Assembly: GCF_007846085.1 (NCBI RefSeq) | Contig: NZ_VOEJ01000001.1 | Location: 806,001-870,000, forward strand | Direction: 5' to 3' | Length of the DNA: 64,000 nt | DNA from: Mucilaginibacter pallidiroseus | GTDB lineage: Bacteria; Bacteroidota; Bacteroidia; Sphingobacteriales; Sphingobacteriaceae | In this document: positions 1 to 9,153 of the stretch, piece by piece | Position numbering within the stretch: position 1 is the stretch's first letter | How the letters are laid out: every line of letters starts with the position of its first letter | Position numbers and translations under genes: made by a program | The notes under the pieces: model-generated | Database searches by the model: none | Told to the model about the DNA's origin: nothing | What the model saw: the letters and a program-made list of their open reading frames with translations, nothing else

Positions 1-806
1 TCCCTCATATCGGCAGGAAGCTGATGCTGCTGAATGCCTACCGTATAGAGCTTGAAGGCGAGTTTAAAGACAGGATACTATTATCTATTGAAGACATTAC
101 CGAACGCCGGGCAATAGAAGTAAGAAAAGATGATTTCCTTTCTGTTGCCAGCCATGAATTAAAAACGCCGTTAACTACCGTAAAAGGATACGTTCAGGTT
201 ATAAACCATATGCTGAGCGAGCAAAGCGGCGATAAGTTAAAGGAAATAGTTGGCAAAACAAGTACGCAGATTGACCGTCTGAACAAGTTGATTGCCGAAC
301 TGCTTGACGTATCAAAAATACAATCGGGTAACCTGGAGATACACCGTGATGTCTTTGATTTTGACAAGATGGTTAAAGAGGTTATTGAAAACATCCAATC
401 GGTATCGCCAAACCATACTATAAAGCTTTCCGGCGCAACAAATGTGACGTATAGCGGCGACGAATCGCAGCTTACGCAGGTAATTAGTAACCTGTTATCT
501 AACGCAATTAAATACTCGCCAGATCATCAGGAAATATCGGTTTACCTGTCGGTAATAAGCGGTTACCTTAAATTTTCGGTTAGCGACCAGGGTTTGGGAA
601 TAAACCAAAATGACCAGGCAAAAATCTTCGAACGATTTTACAGGGTAAGCAACATACAAAAGAAATATCCGGGCATGGGTATAGGCTTATACGTATGCGA
701 ACAAATTATTAAACAACATAAAGGCGATTTATGGGTGGACAGCGAAGAAAATAAAGGTTCCACATTCAGCTTTACTTTGCCCCTACTAAACGATGAATCA
801 AAATAA
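1..806 (+). CDS. Sensor histidine kinase, 3' part (5' end outside window)
   Basis: The gene starts left of the window: the frame is open from base 3, and the ATG at 24 is internal. The first visible residues end in IEDITERR and look like the end of a PAS-type sensing domain. A HisKA helix follows with the H-box SHELKTPL (phospho-acceptor His about residue 44 counted from base 24). The HATPase domain then shows N-box LLSNAIKYSP, G1 DQGLGI, F-box IFERFYR and G2 GMGIGLYV, so the kinase core is complete. No membrane segment is visible in this part. The stop codon overlaps the start of the receiver gene (TAATG), which points to translational coupling and to that receiver as a likely phosphotransfer partner. 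The signal sensed cannot be told from this fragment. Confidence 0.93.
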   Translation, partial: PHIGRKLMLLNAYRIELEGEFKDRILLSIEDITERRAIEVRKDDFLSVASHELKTPLTTVKGYVQVINHMLSEQSGDKLKEIVGKTSTQIDRLNKLIAELLDVSKIQSGNLEIHRDVFDFDKMVKEVIENIQSVSPNHTIKLSGATNVTYSGDESQLTQVISNLLSNAIKYSPDHQEISVYLSVISGYLKFSVSDQGLGINQNDQAKIFERFYRVSNIQKKYPGMGIGLYVCEQIIKQHKGDLWVDSEENKGSTFSFTLPLLNDESK

Positions 807-1171
807 TGGATAAGAAAAAAATTCTTATTTGTGACGACGATGCGGGCATTGTCGATATGGCTCAGCTGATACTTGAGATGAATGATTTTGAGGCAATAGG
901 CGAAACCAACAGCTTAAAATTATACGACAGGATCAAGACCGAACATCCGGATCTGATCATAATTGACCTGTGGATGCCTGTATTATCCGGCGATCAGATA
1001 CTTAAAAGACTGAAGAGTGATGAACACTTTAAGTCGATACCTGTAATGGCCATTTCGGCCAGTAATGATGGTTACCAGATAGCTATGCAGGCAGGCGCAA
1101 ACAGGTTTATAAGTAAGCCTTTTGAAATGGATGAGTTTGTGAAAGCTGCGCATGAGATGGTTGCGCATTGA
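806..1171 (+). CDS. Single-domain response regulator (CheY-like receiver)
   Basis: A stand-alone receiver of 121 residues with no output domain. The acidic pocket is ICDDDAG near residues 8-14, the phospho-acceptor Asp lies in IIIDLWMP (about residue 54), the switch Ser is in ISAS, and the conserved Lys is in FISKPFE (about residue 103). Receivers of this size act by protein contact or as a phosphate relay, not by binding DNA. It overlaps the upstream histidine kinase by one base, so the two very likely form a kinase-receiver pair. The final target is not visible in the window. Confidence 0.93.
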   Translation: MDKKKILICDDDAGIVDMAQLILEMNDFEAIGETNSLKLYDRIKTEHPDLIIIDLWMPVLSGDQILKRLKSDEHFKSIPVMAISASNDGYQIAMQAGANRFISKPFEMDEFVKAAHEMVAH

Positions 1172-1212
1172 TAGAGCAAGCCTGTATTTATATTTTGAGC
1201 GTTTAAAACCAG

Positions 1213-2811
1213 TTGAGCAGCGCGCTGTTTAATTTACAAATCCTGGTTTTGCGCATTCTAAAGTTACACATACACCATTTAATTATTTTAGGCTTTGCAT
1301 TAGCGAAAGTGTTACTGCATTTTGCAGCAAACGCCAACTATGGTGTCCATGCAGACGAGCTATACTATATTGCCATGGCTGAACACCTGCAATGGGGCTA
1401 TTATGACAATGGCCCTTTTATTGTGTGGATGGTAAAGCTATCGGCCATGCTATTTGGCTCATCTACTTTTGCCTGGCGGGTTTTACCTACGCTGATATCT
1501 GCAGCTACCATCGTGCTTACAGGGCAGCTTACCAAACGCCTGGGCGGCAATACATTTGCCATCGTCGTCTCCTGTACAGCTATGCTTTGTTCGCCGGCAT
1601 TTACTGCCATGGGTTACCTGCTGCAACCCGCCGCTTTTGACCAGTTTTTTTGGACAGCAATTGCATTTTGTATGGTATATTACACCACAAGCAAACGTCC
1701 TGTATACTTGTATGCATTTGCCATCTCACTGAGTTTGGGTGTGCTAAACAAACTGTCCATATTGTTATATGCCTGCGTGTGGTTATTCAATGTTAAAATT
1801 AATAGGCAAAACATTTGGTCTGTCATCCTTTCCGGCGGAATATTCATAATCGTTTTGTCACCATACCTCTTTTGGCAATACCAAAACGGATTCCCTGTTC
1901 TTCAGTACATGCGCGTAGTAACAAACAGGCATGTTTATCTAGGTGCGGGCGACTATCTTTTTCAACTACTGTTTTTCCATGGTGCCGCAATGGCTGTATG
2001 GCTTGCCGGACTGGCTTTTATATTAACCGACAAAGGCGCATTCCGCAGTTACCGTAATGTAGGTATAGGCTTTTTAGTACTGGTGCTTGCAATATTTGTG
2101 ATGAATGGTAAACTATATTACCTGCTCGGTGCTTTTCCCCTACTTATGGCCGCAGGCGGTATTTGTTGGGAAAAAATGCTCGGGCGTGCAGCCGTTTCAA
2201 AGTTTATACTTGTAGGTGGTTTGGCAGTTATTGCTATTATAGCCATGCCGGTTGTACTCCCTATTTTGCCTTACGCAACCATGTGCAGATACGTTTCGCT
2301 AATGAAAATGTATGCGAAGATAGATCAGCCGCTTAGATGGGACGATGGGCGCGTACACGATGTACCACAATACTTCGCTGATATGAGAGGTTGGCAAGAG
2401 CTGGCTAAAAATATACAGAGCGCATGTAAAGGATCACTAACGGTTTATACTAAAAACTATGCAGCTGCAGGGGCGCTATCATATTATCAAACTGGTGCCT
2501 GCATCACGGTGGCTGCAGATAATAGCAGTTTCATGGAATGGGCACCTAACAACTTGCCCGATATTTTTTTTTACGTTACTGATGAAGATGATAAAAAAGT
2601 TTTAGCGTACGCTGCTCAAGTTGCGTTTATGGGCCGGGTTAATGACAAGCTTACCGCTGCTCACCAACTTAAAGTATTTCATTTAAAACAACCTACGCTA
2701 TCATTTCGCGAAAGCTATCAAGCAAACCGTAATTTGATACAAGGATCCGTAAAACCGTACATATCAGTTCTGCCAAAATCAGATCATTTGAACGATATTA
2801 AGGCTCTATAA
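1213..2811 (+). CDS. Membrane glycosyltransferase, GT39/ArnT-like (PMT_2 type)
   Basis: A polytopic membrane protein of about 532 residues. The N-terminal third has the periplasmic loop signature HADELYYIAMAEHLQWGYYDNGP, shortened here as ADELYY...GYYDNGPF, which is the acidic catalytic loop of the PMT_2/ArnT-like family. These enzymes move a sugar from a polyprenyl-phosphate carrier to a lipid, protein or glycan acceptor on the outer face of the inner membrane. Roughly ten hydrophobic segments follow, then a soluble C-terminal part from about residue 380. The start is taken as TTG at 1213 because an in-frame stop lies at 1204-1206 and no good ATG is near; a slightly later TTG is also possible. 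Donor and acceptor are unknown. The gene stands alone, about 40 bases after the receiver gene. Confidence 0.82.
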   Translation: MSSALFNLQILVLRILKLHIHHLIILGFALAKVLLHFAANANYGVHADELYYIAMAEHLQWGYYDNGPFIVWMVKLSAMLFGSSTFAWRVLPTLISAATIVLTGQLTKRLGGNTFAIVVSCTAMLCSPAFTAMGYLLQPAAFDQFFWTAIAFCMVYYTTSKRPVYLYAFAISLSLGVLNKLSILLYACVWLFNVKINRQNIWSVILSGGIFIIVLSPYLFWQYQNGFPVLQYMRVVTNRHVYLGAGDYLFQLLFFHGAAMAVWLAGLAFILTDKGAFRSYRNVGIGFLVLVLAIFVMNGKLYYLLGAFPLLMAAGGICWEKMLGRAAVSKFILVGGLAVIAIIAMPVVLPILPYATMCRYVSLMKMYAKIDQPLRWDDGRVHDVPQYFADMRGWQELAKNIQSACKGSLTVYTKNYAAAGALSYYQTGACITVAADNSSFMEWAPNNLPDIFFYVTDEDDKKVLAYAAQVAFMGRVNDKLTAAHQLKVFHLKQPTLSFRESYQANRNLIQGSVKPYISVLPKSDHLNDIKAL

Positions 2812-2931
2812 GAATTGTTGCGTTACGGCGCGGTCTTACTGTTCCATGTTTCATCTGCAGCACTGTAAATTTGTGCACGCTACTATATAAATTTAAAAGC
2901 TGGCAGATAATTGATAGGGATTGAGCATAAT

Positions 2932-3126
2932 TCATTCTGCGGCAGGTTCAACACCGTCATCATTACCATTTTCATCTTCTAATGGCGTGTTGCCATACCC
3001 ATTGTTTTGCTGCATGCCTGTTGCTTTACCTGCATCGTTTGCGTCAACAGCATTTGTAACATCCTGCTCGTAAGCTTGCTTGTTGTTGCCTTCACCGGCC
3101 ACTGCGTTTTCTCCCTTATTTTCCAT
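2932..3126 (-). CDS. Small acidic Asn/Asp/Glu-rich hypothetical protein
   Basis: A 64-residue hydrophilic protein that begins MENKGENAVAGEG and is rich in Asn, Asp, Glu and Gly, with no hydrophobic segment and no Cys. It is probably disordered and cytosolic. The ATG at 3126 is preferred over an in-frame TTG nine bases upstream. A second protein with the same start (MENK) and similar composition lies at 38642-38929, which suggests a lineage-specific family. Nothing in the sequence gives a function; a role as a stress or solubility protein would be a guess. It is convergent with the glycosyltransferase gene and divergent from the gene at 3478. Confidence 0.6.
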   Translation of the reverse strand: MENKGENAVAGEGNNKQAYEQDVTNAVDANDAGKATGMQQNNGYGNTPLEDENGNDDGVEPAAE

Positions 3127-3477
3127 AATTGTCAAATGTTAATCGACCCAACGTCTTTGCCGAATCGTTAAATGAATAACAAATCCGCAATCATTTGTTT
3201 CTTATTAAATTAATAATTTAACCAGAAACAAACAACATAAACAACTAAACGTTGTAAAACTACAATTATCAATAAGGCAGTTTCTATAGGCTTATTCTAT
3301 GATAAGTCACCGATAGGTGATCAAGGCAGTATGAGTTGGAAATAACTCATACAATAAGCCCATAATACTTGCTGTAGCAGTTATTAATTTTTAAGGAATT
3401 AATTATGTAAACCAAACCCGGGCTACAAACGGAAAATTGCAGCCAACCGTCAACTAAAAATTAACCAAATTATATAT
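3127..3477. other. AT-rich intergenic region with two hairpins
   Basis: This 351-base gap separates divergent genes and holds no credible reading frame. It is A/T-rich and contains two inverted repeats, listed separately, at 3307-3320 and 3329-3352. It should carry promoters for both flanking genes, but I could not place a convincing -33/-7 pair. Confidence 0.5.
3307..3352. promoter_or_regulatory. Two adjacent inverted repeats upstream of the 738-residue protein
   Basis: The first is TCACC/GGTGA with a four-base loop (3307-3311 with 3316-3320). The second is a perfect nine-base pair GTATGAGTT/AACTCATAC (3329-3337 with 3344-3352) with a six-base loop. No T-run follows either, so they do not look like terminators. 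They lie 126 bases or more upstream of the ATG at 3478 and could be operators or leader structures; this is inference. Confidence 0.4.
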
Positions 3478-5694
3478 ATGTCAACCGGAACTTCTATTTG
3501 GGCAGCAGCAGCTGCTAACCACCTGGCTGATGCGCAAATTAAACCATTACACCAGCATAACACGCCTGGGTTTAACTTCGAAGTTGTTGAGCTTAACGAC
3601 TCTTTATGGGTTACAGCTCAATTAACAAAAAAGTCAAAAATTGCCTTCAGAACAGCTTATTCACCTGATGGATATTTGAACATTGATGTTACCGAGAACC
3701 AAGACGGCCTAATTATTAATCTTAAAGGGCTCACGGGAAATTATAATGTTTTGATAAGCTGGCCGGTTAATAATGAGTCGATATTACATTACACCGTTAA
3801 ATACAAACCGGCCAACGATACCTTTATACCGTTTTGGCCAAGAGACATTGTTATTATAGGAGATAAAGGCAACGTAAATGAAACAACAGGAGAAATACAC
3901 GTTTCGCAAACGGGTGGCAGGTCAGGCCTGATCTATGCTTCATTTAAACAGCCTAAAGCAGGTTCGTTTTTATATTTTCAAAACCTAACAGCGCTCGAGA
4001 CCTATAACGTTGATACCGAAACACCGGCAACAGATGTTGTAGGCGGGCAGTGGCCGGAACTGGGTTTGAGTTTGCCGCCTGCTATAAACAAACCGCTGCA
4101 AGCCGGCAAGGAATATACACTATCTGACGCATTTGTTTTGTTGAGTGATAAAGCGCCATCCAATCAGTTCGAGCTTTCCAAAAACTTCCTTGACGCAATT
4201 GCAGATTTATATTTATTGATACCTAAACCGGATACAAAATATCACGACTATCCCGGCATATTACAAAATGCTATAAACGATCTGCAAAACAATAAAGGAT
4301 GCTGGTCGCACCGCAGTGGTCATCCATACATTAACGCATACGTATGTGACTACAATACACCGCCCGAAATTATGGTGCAGCTGGCTGTATTGTTGCCGAT
4401 TACAGAATATACGGAATGGAGCGGAATTAAAAGCCAGATGGAAACCAATATTAAAGATGCCCTACCCGCTTTTTATGATAAAAAAATTGGTACAGTAATG
4501 CGTTGGCTGCCATCTGAAGAGCACATGCTTGACGAGTCGGAAGAGCAAAAAGTACCGCTCGTTATGGACGCCTGGTATCTTCATCATCCCTTACTAAACT
4601 TGGCACGCTTAGCCTCTGCAGGCGATAAATTAGCTAAAGATTTATTGCTTAAATCGGTTGATTATGCAATTAAAGTTGCGCATCACTTTAACTATGTGTG
4701 GCCTGTATTTTATAAGATGGACACGCTTGAGGTGATAAAGGCTGAAGCAAAGGAGGGCGCGGGCGGCGAAAAAGACGTTGCGGGAATTTACGCACACGTA
4801 ATGTTGCAAATTTGGGAACTAACCGGCGACAAAAAATATTTTCATGAGGCCGAGAAAGCGGCAGAGTCCATGTTACAGCATGGTTTTGATGTTTTTTATC
4901 AGGCTAACAATACCATGTTTGGTGCAAAGGCCATGATGCTGCTGTACCGCGAAACAAAAAAGGAAATCTACCGTGACCTGAGCTACTTATTCTTGGCCAA
5001 TATTTTTAAAAATATTGCACTCTGGGAATGTAATTATGGCTACGGGCAGTATTTTCCAAGCTTTTTCAAACTGTATCCGCTTAGCGATGCGCCTTATGTT
5101 GCCGTGTACGAGGAACAGGAAGCTTACTCCGGCGTACATGAGTATTTGAGCTATGCCGAGGGTTTAGATATCTTGCCATCAGTCTCCTTGCTGTTAGCCG
5201 AATTTGTAAAATATATGGTTGGGCGCGCGGTCTACTATTATCCGCCTATGCTACCTAAAGAAATGCTTTCTACCGAAGTTAAAACAGGTGAGCTTGACCC
5301 TGATCTATGGATTGCTTTGGAAGATATTCACGACGGTTGGGAGCAATCCGGATCGGTTGGGCAGGAAGTATATGGCGCCGGCTTAGCTTTTGGCATTGTG
5401 CCGCGTCAATACATCAATGTAAAAGATGAAAATTGCCTTGTTTTTATAGATTATCCAATATCAGACAAAACCGAAAAAAAATCATCGGTAAGCTTTAAAG
5501 TGCTTGGCGATAAGCAGCTTACTTGCCGCATATGTATTGTACCTAAAGATGAAAGCAGACTGCCGAAATTTACCGTAGAGGTGGAAAATGAGGAAGACCA
5601 GGGGGTTATTAACAAAGCGAACAGAAATAAAAAGGGCTTTGAATACATGATACATGGCGACCAAAAGGTAACAATATCATGGCACTCAAACTAA
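3478..5694 (+). CDS. Large cytosolic protein, possible (alpha/alpha)6 glycosidase-like fold
   Basis: A 738-residue protein with no signal peptide and no membrane segment. The first ~200 residues are beta-rich. From about residue 230 to 600 the sequence is made of amphipathic helices with many aromatic residues, for example WYLHHPLLNLARLAS, GIYAHVMLQIWELTG and YLFLANIFKNIALWECNYGYGQ, a pattern typical of six-hairpin (alpha/alpha)6 glycosidases and lyases. The last ~130 residues are beta-rich again. Acidic residues such as those in PSEEHMLDESEE and EEQEAYSGVHEY could be catalytic, but I cannot match a named family. The lack of an export signal is odd for a carbohydrate enzyme in this phylum. 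The assignment is structural guesswork from composition; the reading frame itself is secure. Confidence 0.75.
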   Translation: MSTGTSIWAAAAANHLADAQIKPLHQHNTPGFNFEVVELNDSLWVTAQLTKKSKIAFRTAYSPDGYLNIDVTENQDGLIINLKGLTGNYNVLISWPVNNESILHYTVKYKPANDTFIPFWPRDIVIIGDKGNVNETTGEIHVSQTGGRSGLIYASFKQPKAGSFLYFQNLTALETYNVDTETPATDVVGGQWPELGLSLPPAINKPLQAGKEYTLSDAFVLLSDKAPSNQFELSKNFLDAIADLYLLIPKPDTKYHDYPGILQNAINDLQNNKGCWSHRSGHPYINAYVCDYNTPPEIMVQLAVLLPITEYTEWSGIKSQMETNIKDALPAFYDKKIGTVMRWLPSEEHMLDESEEQKVPLVMDAWYLHHPLLNLARLASAGDKLAKDLLLKSVDYAIKVAHHFNYVWPVFYKMDTLEVIKAEAKEGAGGEKDVAGIYAHVMLQIWELTGDKKYFHEAEKAAESMLQHGFDVFYQANNTMFGAKAMMLLYRETKKEIYRDLSYLFLANIFKNIALWECNYGYGQYFPSFFKLYPLSDAPYVAVYEEQEAYSGVHEYLSYAEGLDILPSVSLLLAEFVKYMVGRAVYYYPPMLPKEMLSTEVKTGELDPDLWIALEDIHDGWEQSGSVGQEVYGAGLAFGIVPRQYINVKDENCLVFIDYPISDKTEKKSSVSFKVLGDKQLTCRICIVPKDESRLPKFTVEVENEEDQGVINKANRNKKGFEYMIHGDQKVTISWHSN

Positions 5695-5757
5695 GGCATA
5701 TTATGCAAGAGCGTTATTCTCCGCTCAAAACATTAATAAACAACACACTTAACTAAA

Positions 5758-6021
5758 ATGAACATTATGAAAAAGCACATCTGGATACTTGGTATTGCAG
5801 CAAGTATAAGCTTAATGGCATGCAAGGGCAACGGAAGCACCGGTGCATCTGATGAAAAGCCGGGATCGGACACAATTGACCTAAACGACGGGACAGGCGC
5901 TCCCGGCTCGGGCACAGGGTCGGCAGGCGCCGGCACGGTTGGCGACACAACATTTACCCAACAGGATACTACAAACGGCGCGCCTGCGCCAAAAGCTCCG
6001 GATACTTCATCGAGACGATAA
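5758..6021 (+). CDS. Small Gly/Thr/Ala-rich lipoprotein
   Basis: An 87-residue protein with a short charged N-terminus, a hydrophobic core and a lipobox ending LMAC (Cys about residue 22), so a lipid-anchored envelope protein is predicted. The rest is low complexity and rich in Gly, Thr, Asp and Pro, probably an extended linker with no fold. The start may be ATG 5758 or the next in-frame ATG at 5767 (MKKHIW), which gives a more usual signal peptide. It lies 63 bases after the large protein gene and is followed by a strong terminator. Function unknown. Confidence 0.7.
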   Translation: MNIMKKHIWILGIAASISLMACKGNGSTGASDEKPGSDTIDLNDGTGAPGSGTGSAGAGTVGDTTFTQQDTTNGAPAPKAPDTSSRR

Positions 6022-6025
6022 TTTT

Positions 6026-6059
6026 AAAACATAGCCGGCTTAAACCGGCTATGTTTTTT
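6026..6059 (+). terminator. Intrinsic terminator
   Basis: A perfect 13-base-pair stem (6026-6038 with 6045-6057, core ATAGCCGG/CCGGCTAT) with a six-base loop is followed by a T-run. It ends the small lipoprotein gene. Because the stem is flanked by A's on the left and T's on the right, it could also stop the convergent gene that ends at 6106. Confidence 0.9.
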
Positions 6060-6105
6060 CGCATTAAAGCTTGACGTTGCCAGCCTTTTATTGCTGAGCA
6101 TATAA

Positions 6106-6867
6106 TTAATCGCCGTAGGTATAATATATTATAATTTTACCTTGGCCCCCAAGCAGCGTTTGGGTAATGGGTTGATTACTTTTGTTATAGGTGTAGGTGT
6201 AGTTGAGGGTGGTAACGGTGTTAACAACGTAATCTCTATGAATTGCTTTCACAATATTCGCCTTGCTATAAGCAAGTGAAGAATATAAATAACCGTACTG
6301 TTTGTAGTATGGGTTCAGCCGGTCATCATATTGGTAGGTATCACTACTCAGCAGTGTGCCTGTTGAATTATATGTTTTAGTCTCGGTAATATTGCTATTA
6401 GCGAAAGTATATACGGTGTTATTACCTGTCTGCCCGTTACTATTAATGGTTATAACTTTTGCCAACAAGTCGTTTTCATATACAAAATTCAATTCAAAGT
6501 TTAGCTCCGTATTTTGGTACTTATCGTAGTCAATGTAACGCATCTTTGAGACCCAACCATTGGAATGACTGTAATTTATTCTACTAAGCTTTCTTTCATC
6601 GTTCAAAACTTCTGAGGCATGCAACTGCCCATCCTTATGAATGTATTGCTGATAAAGTTCTGATCCGGCAGTTTCGTCTTTGATGGTTTCTAAATAAAGT
6701 TGGCCTTTATCATTATACGCATAACTGGTTAATATACTGTGGCCGTTGTCATTAATAGTGCGTGTGCTTGATAAGCGTTGTGTAATTTCAGGTTTAATAA
6801 CGGGCTCGCCTTTTTTACAAGAAAATAAAATAAAAGGCAGGAGGTACAAAAATAATCTTGGGTGCAT
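6106..6867 (-). CDS. Lipoprotein with YD/RHS-like beta repeats
   Basis: A 253-residue lipoprotein: hydrophobic N-terminus, then lipobox ILFSC with Cys about residue 17. The mature part consists of repeated beta-strand units with Tyr, Asn, Asp and Gly, for example SYAYNDKGQL, NYSHSNGWV, FVYENDLL, YQYDDRLN and YTYNKSNQ. These resemble the YD-type repeats found in many Bacteroidota surface lipoproteins (DUF4595-like). It probably faces the periplasm or the cell surface. No catalytic motif is visible. It is a single gene between a convergent lipoprotein gene and a regulator gene on the same strand. Function unknown. Confidence 0.8.
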   Translation of the reverse strand: MHPRLFLYLLPFILFSCKKGEPVIKPEITQRLSSTRTINDNGHSILTSYAYNDKGQLYLETIKDETAGSELYQQYIHKDGQLHASEVLNDERKLSRINYSHSNGWVSKMRYIDYDKYQNTELNFELNFVYENDLLAKVITINSNGQTGNNTVYTFANSNITETKTYNSTGTLLSSDTYQYDDRLNPYYKQYGYLYSSLAYSKANIVKAIHRDYVVNTVTTLNYTYTYNKSNQPITQTLLGGQGKIIIYYTYGD

Positions 6868-6979
6868 AAAGTCATTGTTTTGCTAACAAGACTAAATAGA
6901 TCACAAAACGTTACCATGAATGCCTGATATTTTATTTGCCTGATTGATATAAAAGTTTTAGATATATATCCTGGGTTAC

Positions 6980-7873
6980 TCAGTTTGCTACTAAATTTCT
7001 TTTGAATTGTACAGGGCTTAAGCCCACCTCGCGTTTAAATAGTCTCGAAAAATAAGGCAAATTTTCGAAGCCGAGTTGGTAGGCTACTTCGGCAATGTTA
7101 TTGTTTGTGCCTTTTAACAAGTTTTTTGCTTCGGATACCAAAAACAGGTGAATGAGCTCGATAGCGGTTTTACCTGTTTCCTGTTTTAGCAGGTCGCTAA
7201 GATAGCCTGGTGAAATGTTTAGCTGGGTAGCCATCTGTTTTACCGAAGGCAACCCTTTCTCCTGCAGCCATCCTTTATCAAAATAGGCTGTTAACACATC
7301 GTTGAATTTCGACACTGTATTGCCTGATAGGTTTTGTCGATTAATAAACTGACGTTTATAAAAGCGTTGCGAATATTTTAAAATCGTATCCACGTGACCA
7401 AGAATAATGTCGCGGCTGTACTCGTCGTGGTTGTTATTATACTCCGCTTCTATTTTGCGATATAGGTCCCACATGGTTTGCTCTTCATCAGGCGACAGGT
7501 GCAAAGCCTCGTTGGCATCGTACTCAAAAAAACCGTATTTTTTGATATCGTTGTGCAAACCGTGTCCCGTTAAATAATCTTCGTGAATGAAGATCAAAAA
7601 GCCATTTTCCTCAAACTCCAGCTTGTTTAAAGCCAACGCCTGCCGCGGCTTAATAAACGACATAGAGCCGTTATCATGATCATAACGCGTGCGTCCGTAC
7701 ATAAACATGCCTGAAATGAACTTTTTAAAGCCTATCATGTAGAAATCGCCGGTGAACTCTTCCGAGCCTAGCGAACATACTTTATTGCATTCCACGATAT
7801 TCATCAAAGGGATGCGCGGTGCAGGTGTGCCCGCCACACGGCTAAGTTCGATAAGGCTTTTATAGTGTTTCAT
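6980..7873 (-). CDS. AraC-family transcriptional regulator
   Basis: A 297-residue regulator. The C-terminal ~100 residues hold the two helix-turn-helix units of the AraC family: first MATQLNISPGYLSDLLKQ, then the more conserved second unit with IAEVAYQLGFENLPYFSRLFK and the closing motif VGLSPVQFKR. The N-terminal ~180 residues form the sensing and dimerisation part (cupin-like), with no family I can name. It lies 101 bases downstream of an SDR dehydrogenase gene on the same strand. AraC/SDR pairs of this type are common in Bacteroidota, so the SDR gene is a likely target. The ligand is unknown. Confidence 0.92.
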   Translation of the reverse strand: MKHYKSLIELSRVAGTPAPRIPLMNIVECNKVCSLGSEEFTGDFYMIGFKKFISGMFMYGRTRYDHDNGSMSFIKPRQALALNKLEFEENGFLIFIHEDYLTGHGLHNDIKKYGFFEYDANEALHLSPDEEQTMWDLYRKIEAEYNNNHDEYSRDIILGHVDTILKYSQRFYKRQFINRQNLSGNTVSKFNDVLTAYFDKGWLQEKGLPSVKQMATQLNISPGYLSDLLKQETGKTAIELIHLFLVSEAKNLLKGTNNNIAEVAYQLGFENLPYFSRLFKREVGLSPVQFKRNLVAN

Positions 7874-7974
7874 GACAAAATAAAATTAGTCTTAAATATC
7901 AGATACAAGGTCACGCAAGTATAATAAAGCAGAAGCGCCGTGTACGGCACCTCCGCTTTATAAATAATCCTAAT

Positions 7975-8793
7975 TTATTTACCGTGTGCAGCAACAGCAA
8001 CATCGTTCCAGGCTTCCCACGTAGCAAGCCTATCGGCATATACTTGTTTAACCCATGGCAGGGCCACCTTACCTAAAAACAAGCGCAAAGGTGGGTTTTC
8101 TGCATCAATTAATTTAAGAACAGCATCAATCGTAGCTTCGGGGATACCAAAAGCATCATCTGTGGTACCAGCCTGAAAAGCTTTCCTTACCGGCTCGTAG
8201 GCATCAATTGGTGTTGTACCAGCGGCAGATGCGCCAGCCCAATCCGTAGCAAAGCCGTTTGGCTCTACAAGTGTTACCTTGATGCCAAAATCTTTCACCT
8301 CGCTTGCCAAAGTCTCGCTTAAACCCTCAACCGCAAATTTAGATGCATTGTAAATGCCCAAAGTTGGTAAAGTAGCTACGCCTAATACACTTGAAACCTG
8401 CACAATGTGCCCATGGCCTTGTTTACGCATCAAAGGTAAAATTGCCTGGGTAACCCACAGCAGGCCAAATACATTTGTCTCTATCTGTGCCCTTGCTTCG
8501 GCTTCGCTGGTTTCTTCAATAGCACCGAAAAGGCCATAACCTGCATTGTTAATTAATACATCAATAGTATCGAATTTTTGTGAAGCTTTTTCAATAGCAG
8601 CAAAAACGTCTGCCCTATTGTTTACATCGAGCTGCAAGGCTAATAATTTGTCGCCGTAAACGGCTTTCAAGTCATTAAGTGTATTTATATCACGCGCTGT
8701 AGCTATAACGTTATCACCTCGTTTTAAAAATGCTTCTGCCCATAGTTTACCAAAACCGCGCGAAGCTCCTGTTATAAAAATTGTCTTTGCCAT
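7975..8793 (-). CDS. SDR-family NAD(P)-dependent oxidoreductase
   Basis: A classical short-chain dehydrogenase of 272 residues. The Rossmann glycine motif is TGASRGFG near the N-terminus, followed by NNAG, the catalytic Ser in VSSVLG and the catalytic pair YNASK. An Arg in the turn after beta-2 (ATARD) suggests NADP. The ATG at 8793 (MAKTIFITG) fits the family far better than an in-frame TTG 27 bases upstream. The substrate cannot be told from the sequence. It is upstream of, and on the same strand as, an AraC regulator gene, which suggests joint control. Confidence 0.92.
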   Translation of the reverse strand: MAKTIFITGASRGFGKLWAEAFLKRGDNVIATARDINTLNDLKAVYGDKLLALQLDVNNRADVFAAIEKASQKFDTIDVLINNAGYGLFGAIEETSEAEARAQIETNVFGLLWVTQAILPLMRKQGHGHIVQVSSVLGVATLPTLGIYNASKFAVEGLSETLASEVKDFGIKVTLVEPNGFATDWAGASAAGTTPIDAYEPVRKAFQAGTTDDAFGIPEATIDAVLKLIDAENPPLRLFLGKVALPWVKQVYADRLATWEAWNDVAVAAHGK

Positions 8794-9093
8794 TTTCTTT
8801 TTAATTATTTGTTGACCCAAAAGTCGGCGTAATCATGAAAAGTGATTTGCACAAAACAAGGCAATGCAGATACATTTTAAGGAAAACAGCTACCGGCTGT
8901 ACGAATACATTTAAGGACGCAAAGATTTAGTATGGAGCTGATCTGTAATTGTATTTAAAACTTAGGCTGAAGAGTAAGTTTATCTATCGTGTATCAAATA
9001 GTCAGATTGCGGCGGTTGGCAGGACTTACCCTTCGTGAATGCATGGAAAAAATGAGTTCTTATAACTGACTTACTCATTAAAAACTCCTATAA
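8794..9093. other. Intergenic region, nothing recognised
   Basis: About 300 bases between the SDR gene and the tRNA terminator. I see no credible reading frame, no RNA gene and no strong repeat. It should hold the promoter of the SDR gene on the minus strand. Confidence 0.4.
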
Positions 9094-9131
9094 ATAAAAA
9101 AAGCCCTTAAATCGTGGATTTAAGGGCTTTT
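9094..9131 (-). terminator. Terminator of the tRNA-Ser gene
   Basis: A 14-base-pair stem (9099-9112 with 9118-9131, core AGCCCTTAAAT/ATTTAAGGGCT) with a five-base loop. Read on the minus strand it is followed by a run of T's, and it lies just downstream of the tRNA gene. Confidence 0.85.
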
Positions 9132-9153
9132 ACTGTGTTGGATATTGTTTCCG

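Noticed and set aside
5733..5953. Minus-strand reading frames over the small lipoprotein gene
   Set aside because: Pro-rich shadow of the Gly/Thr-rich lipoprotein, which has a lipobox and a terminator.
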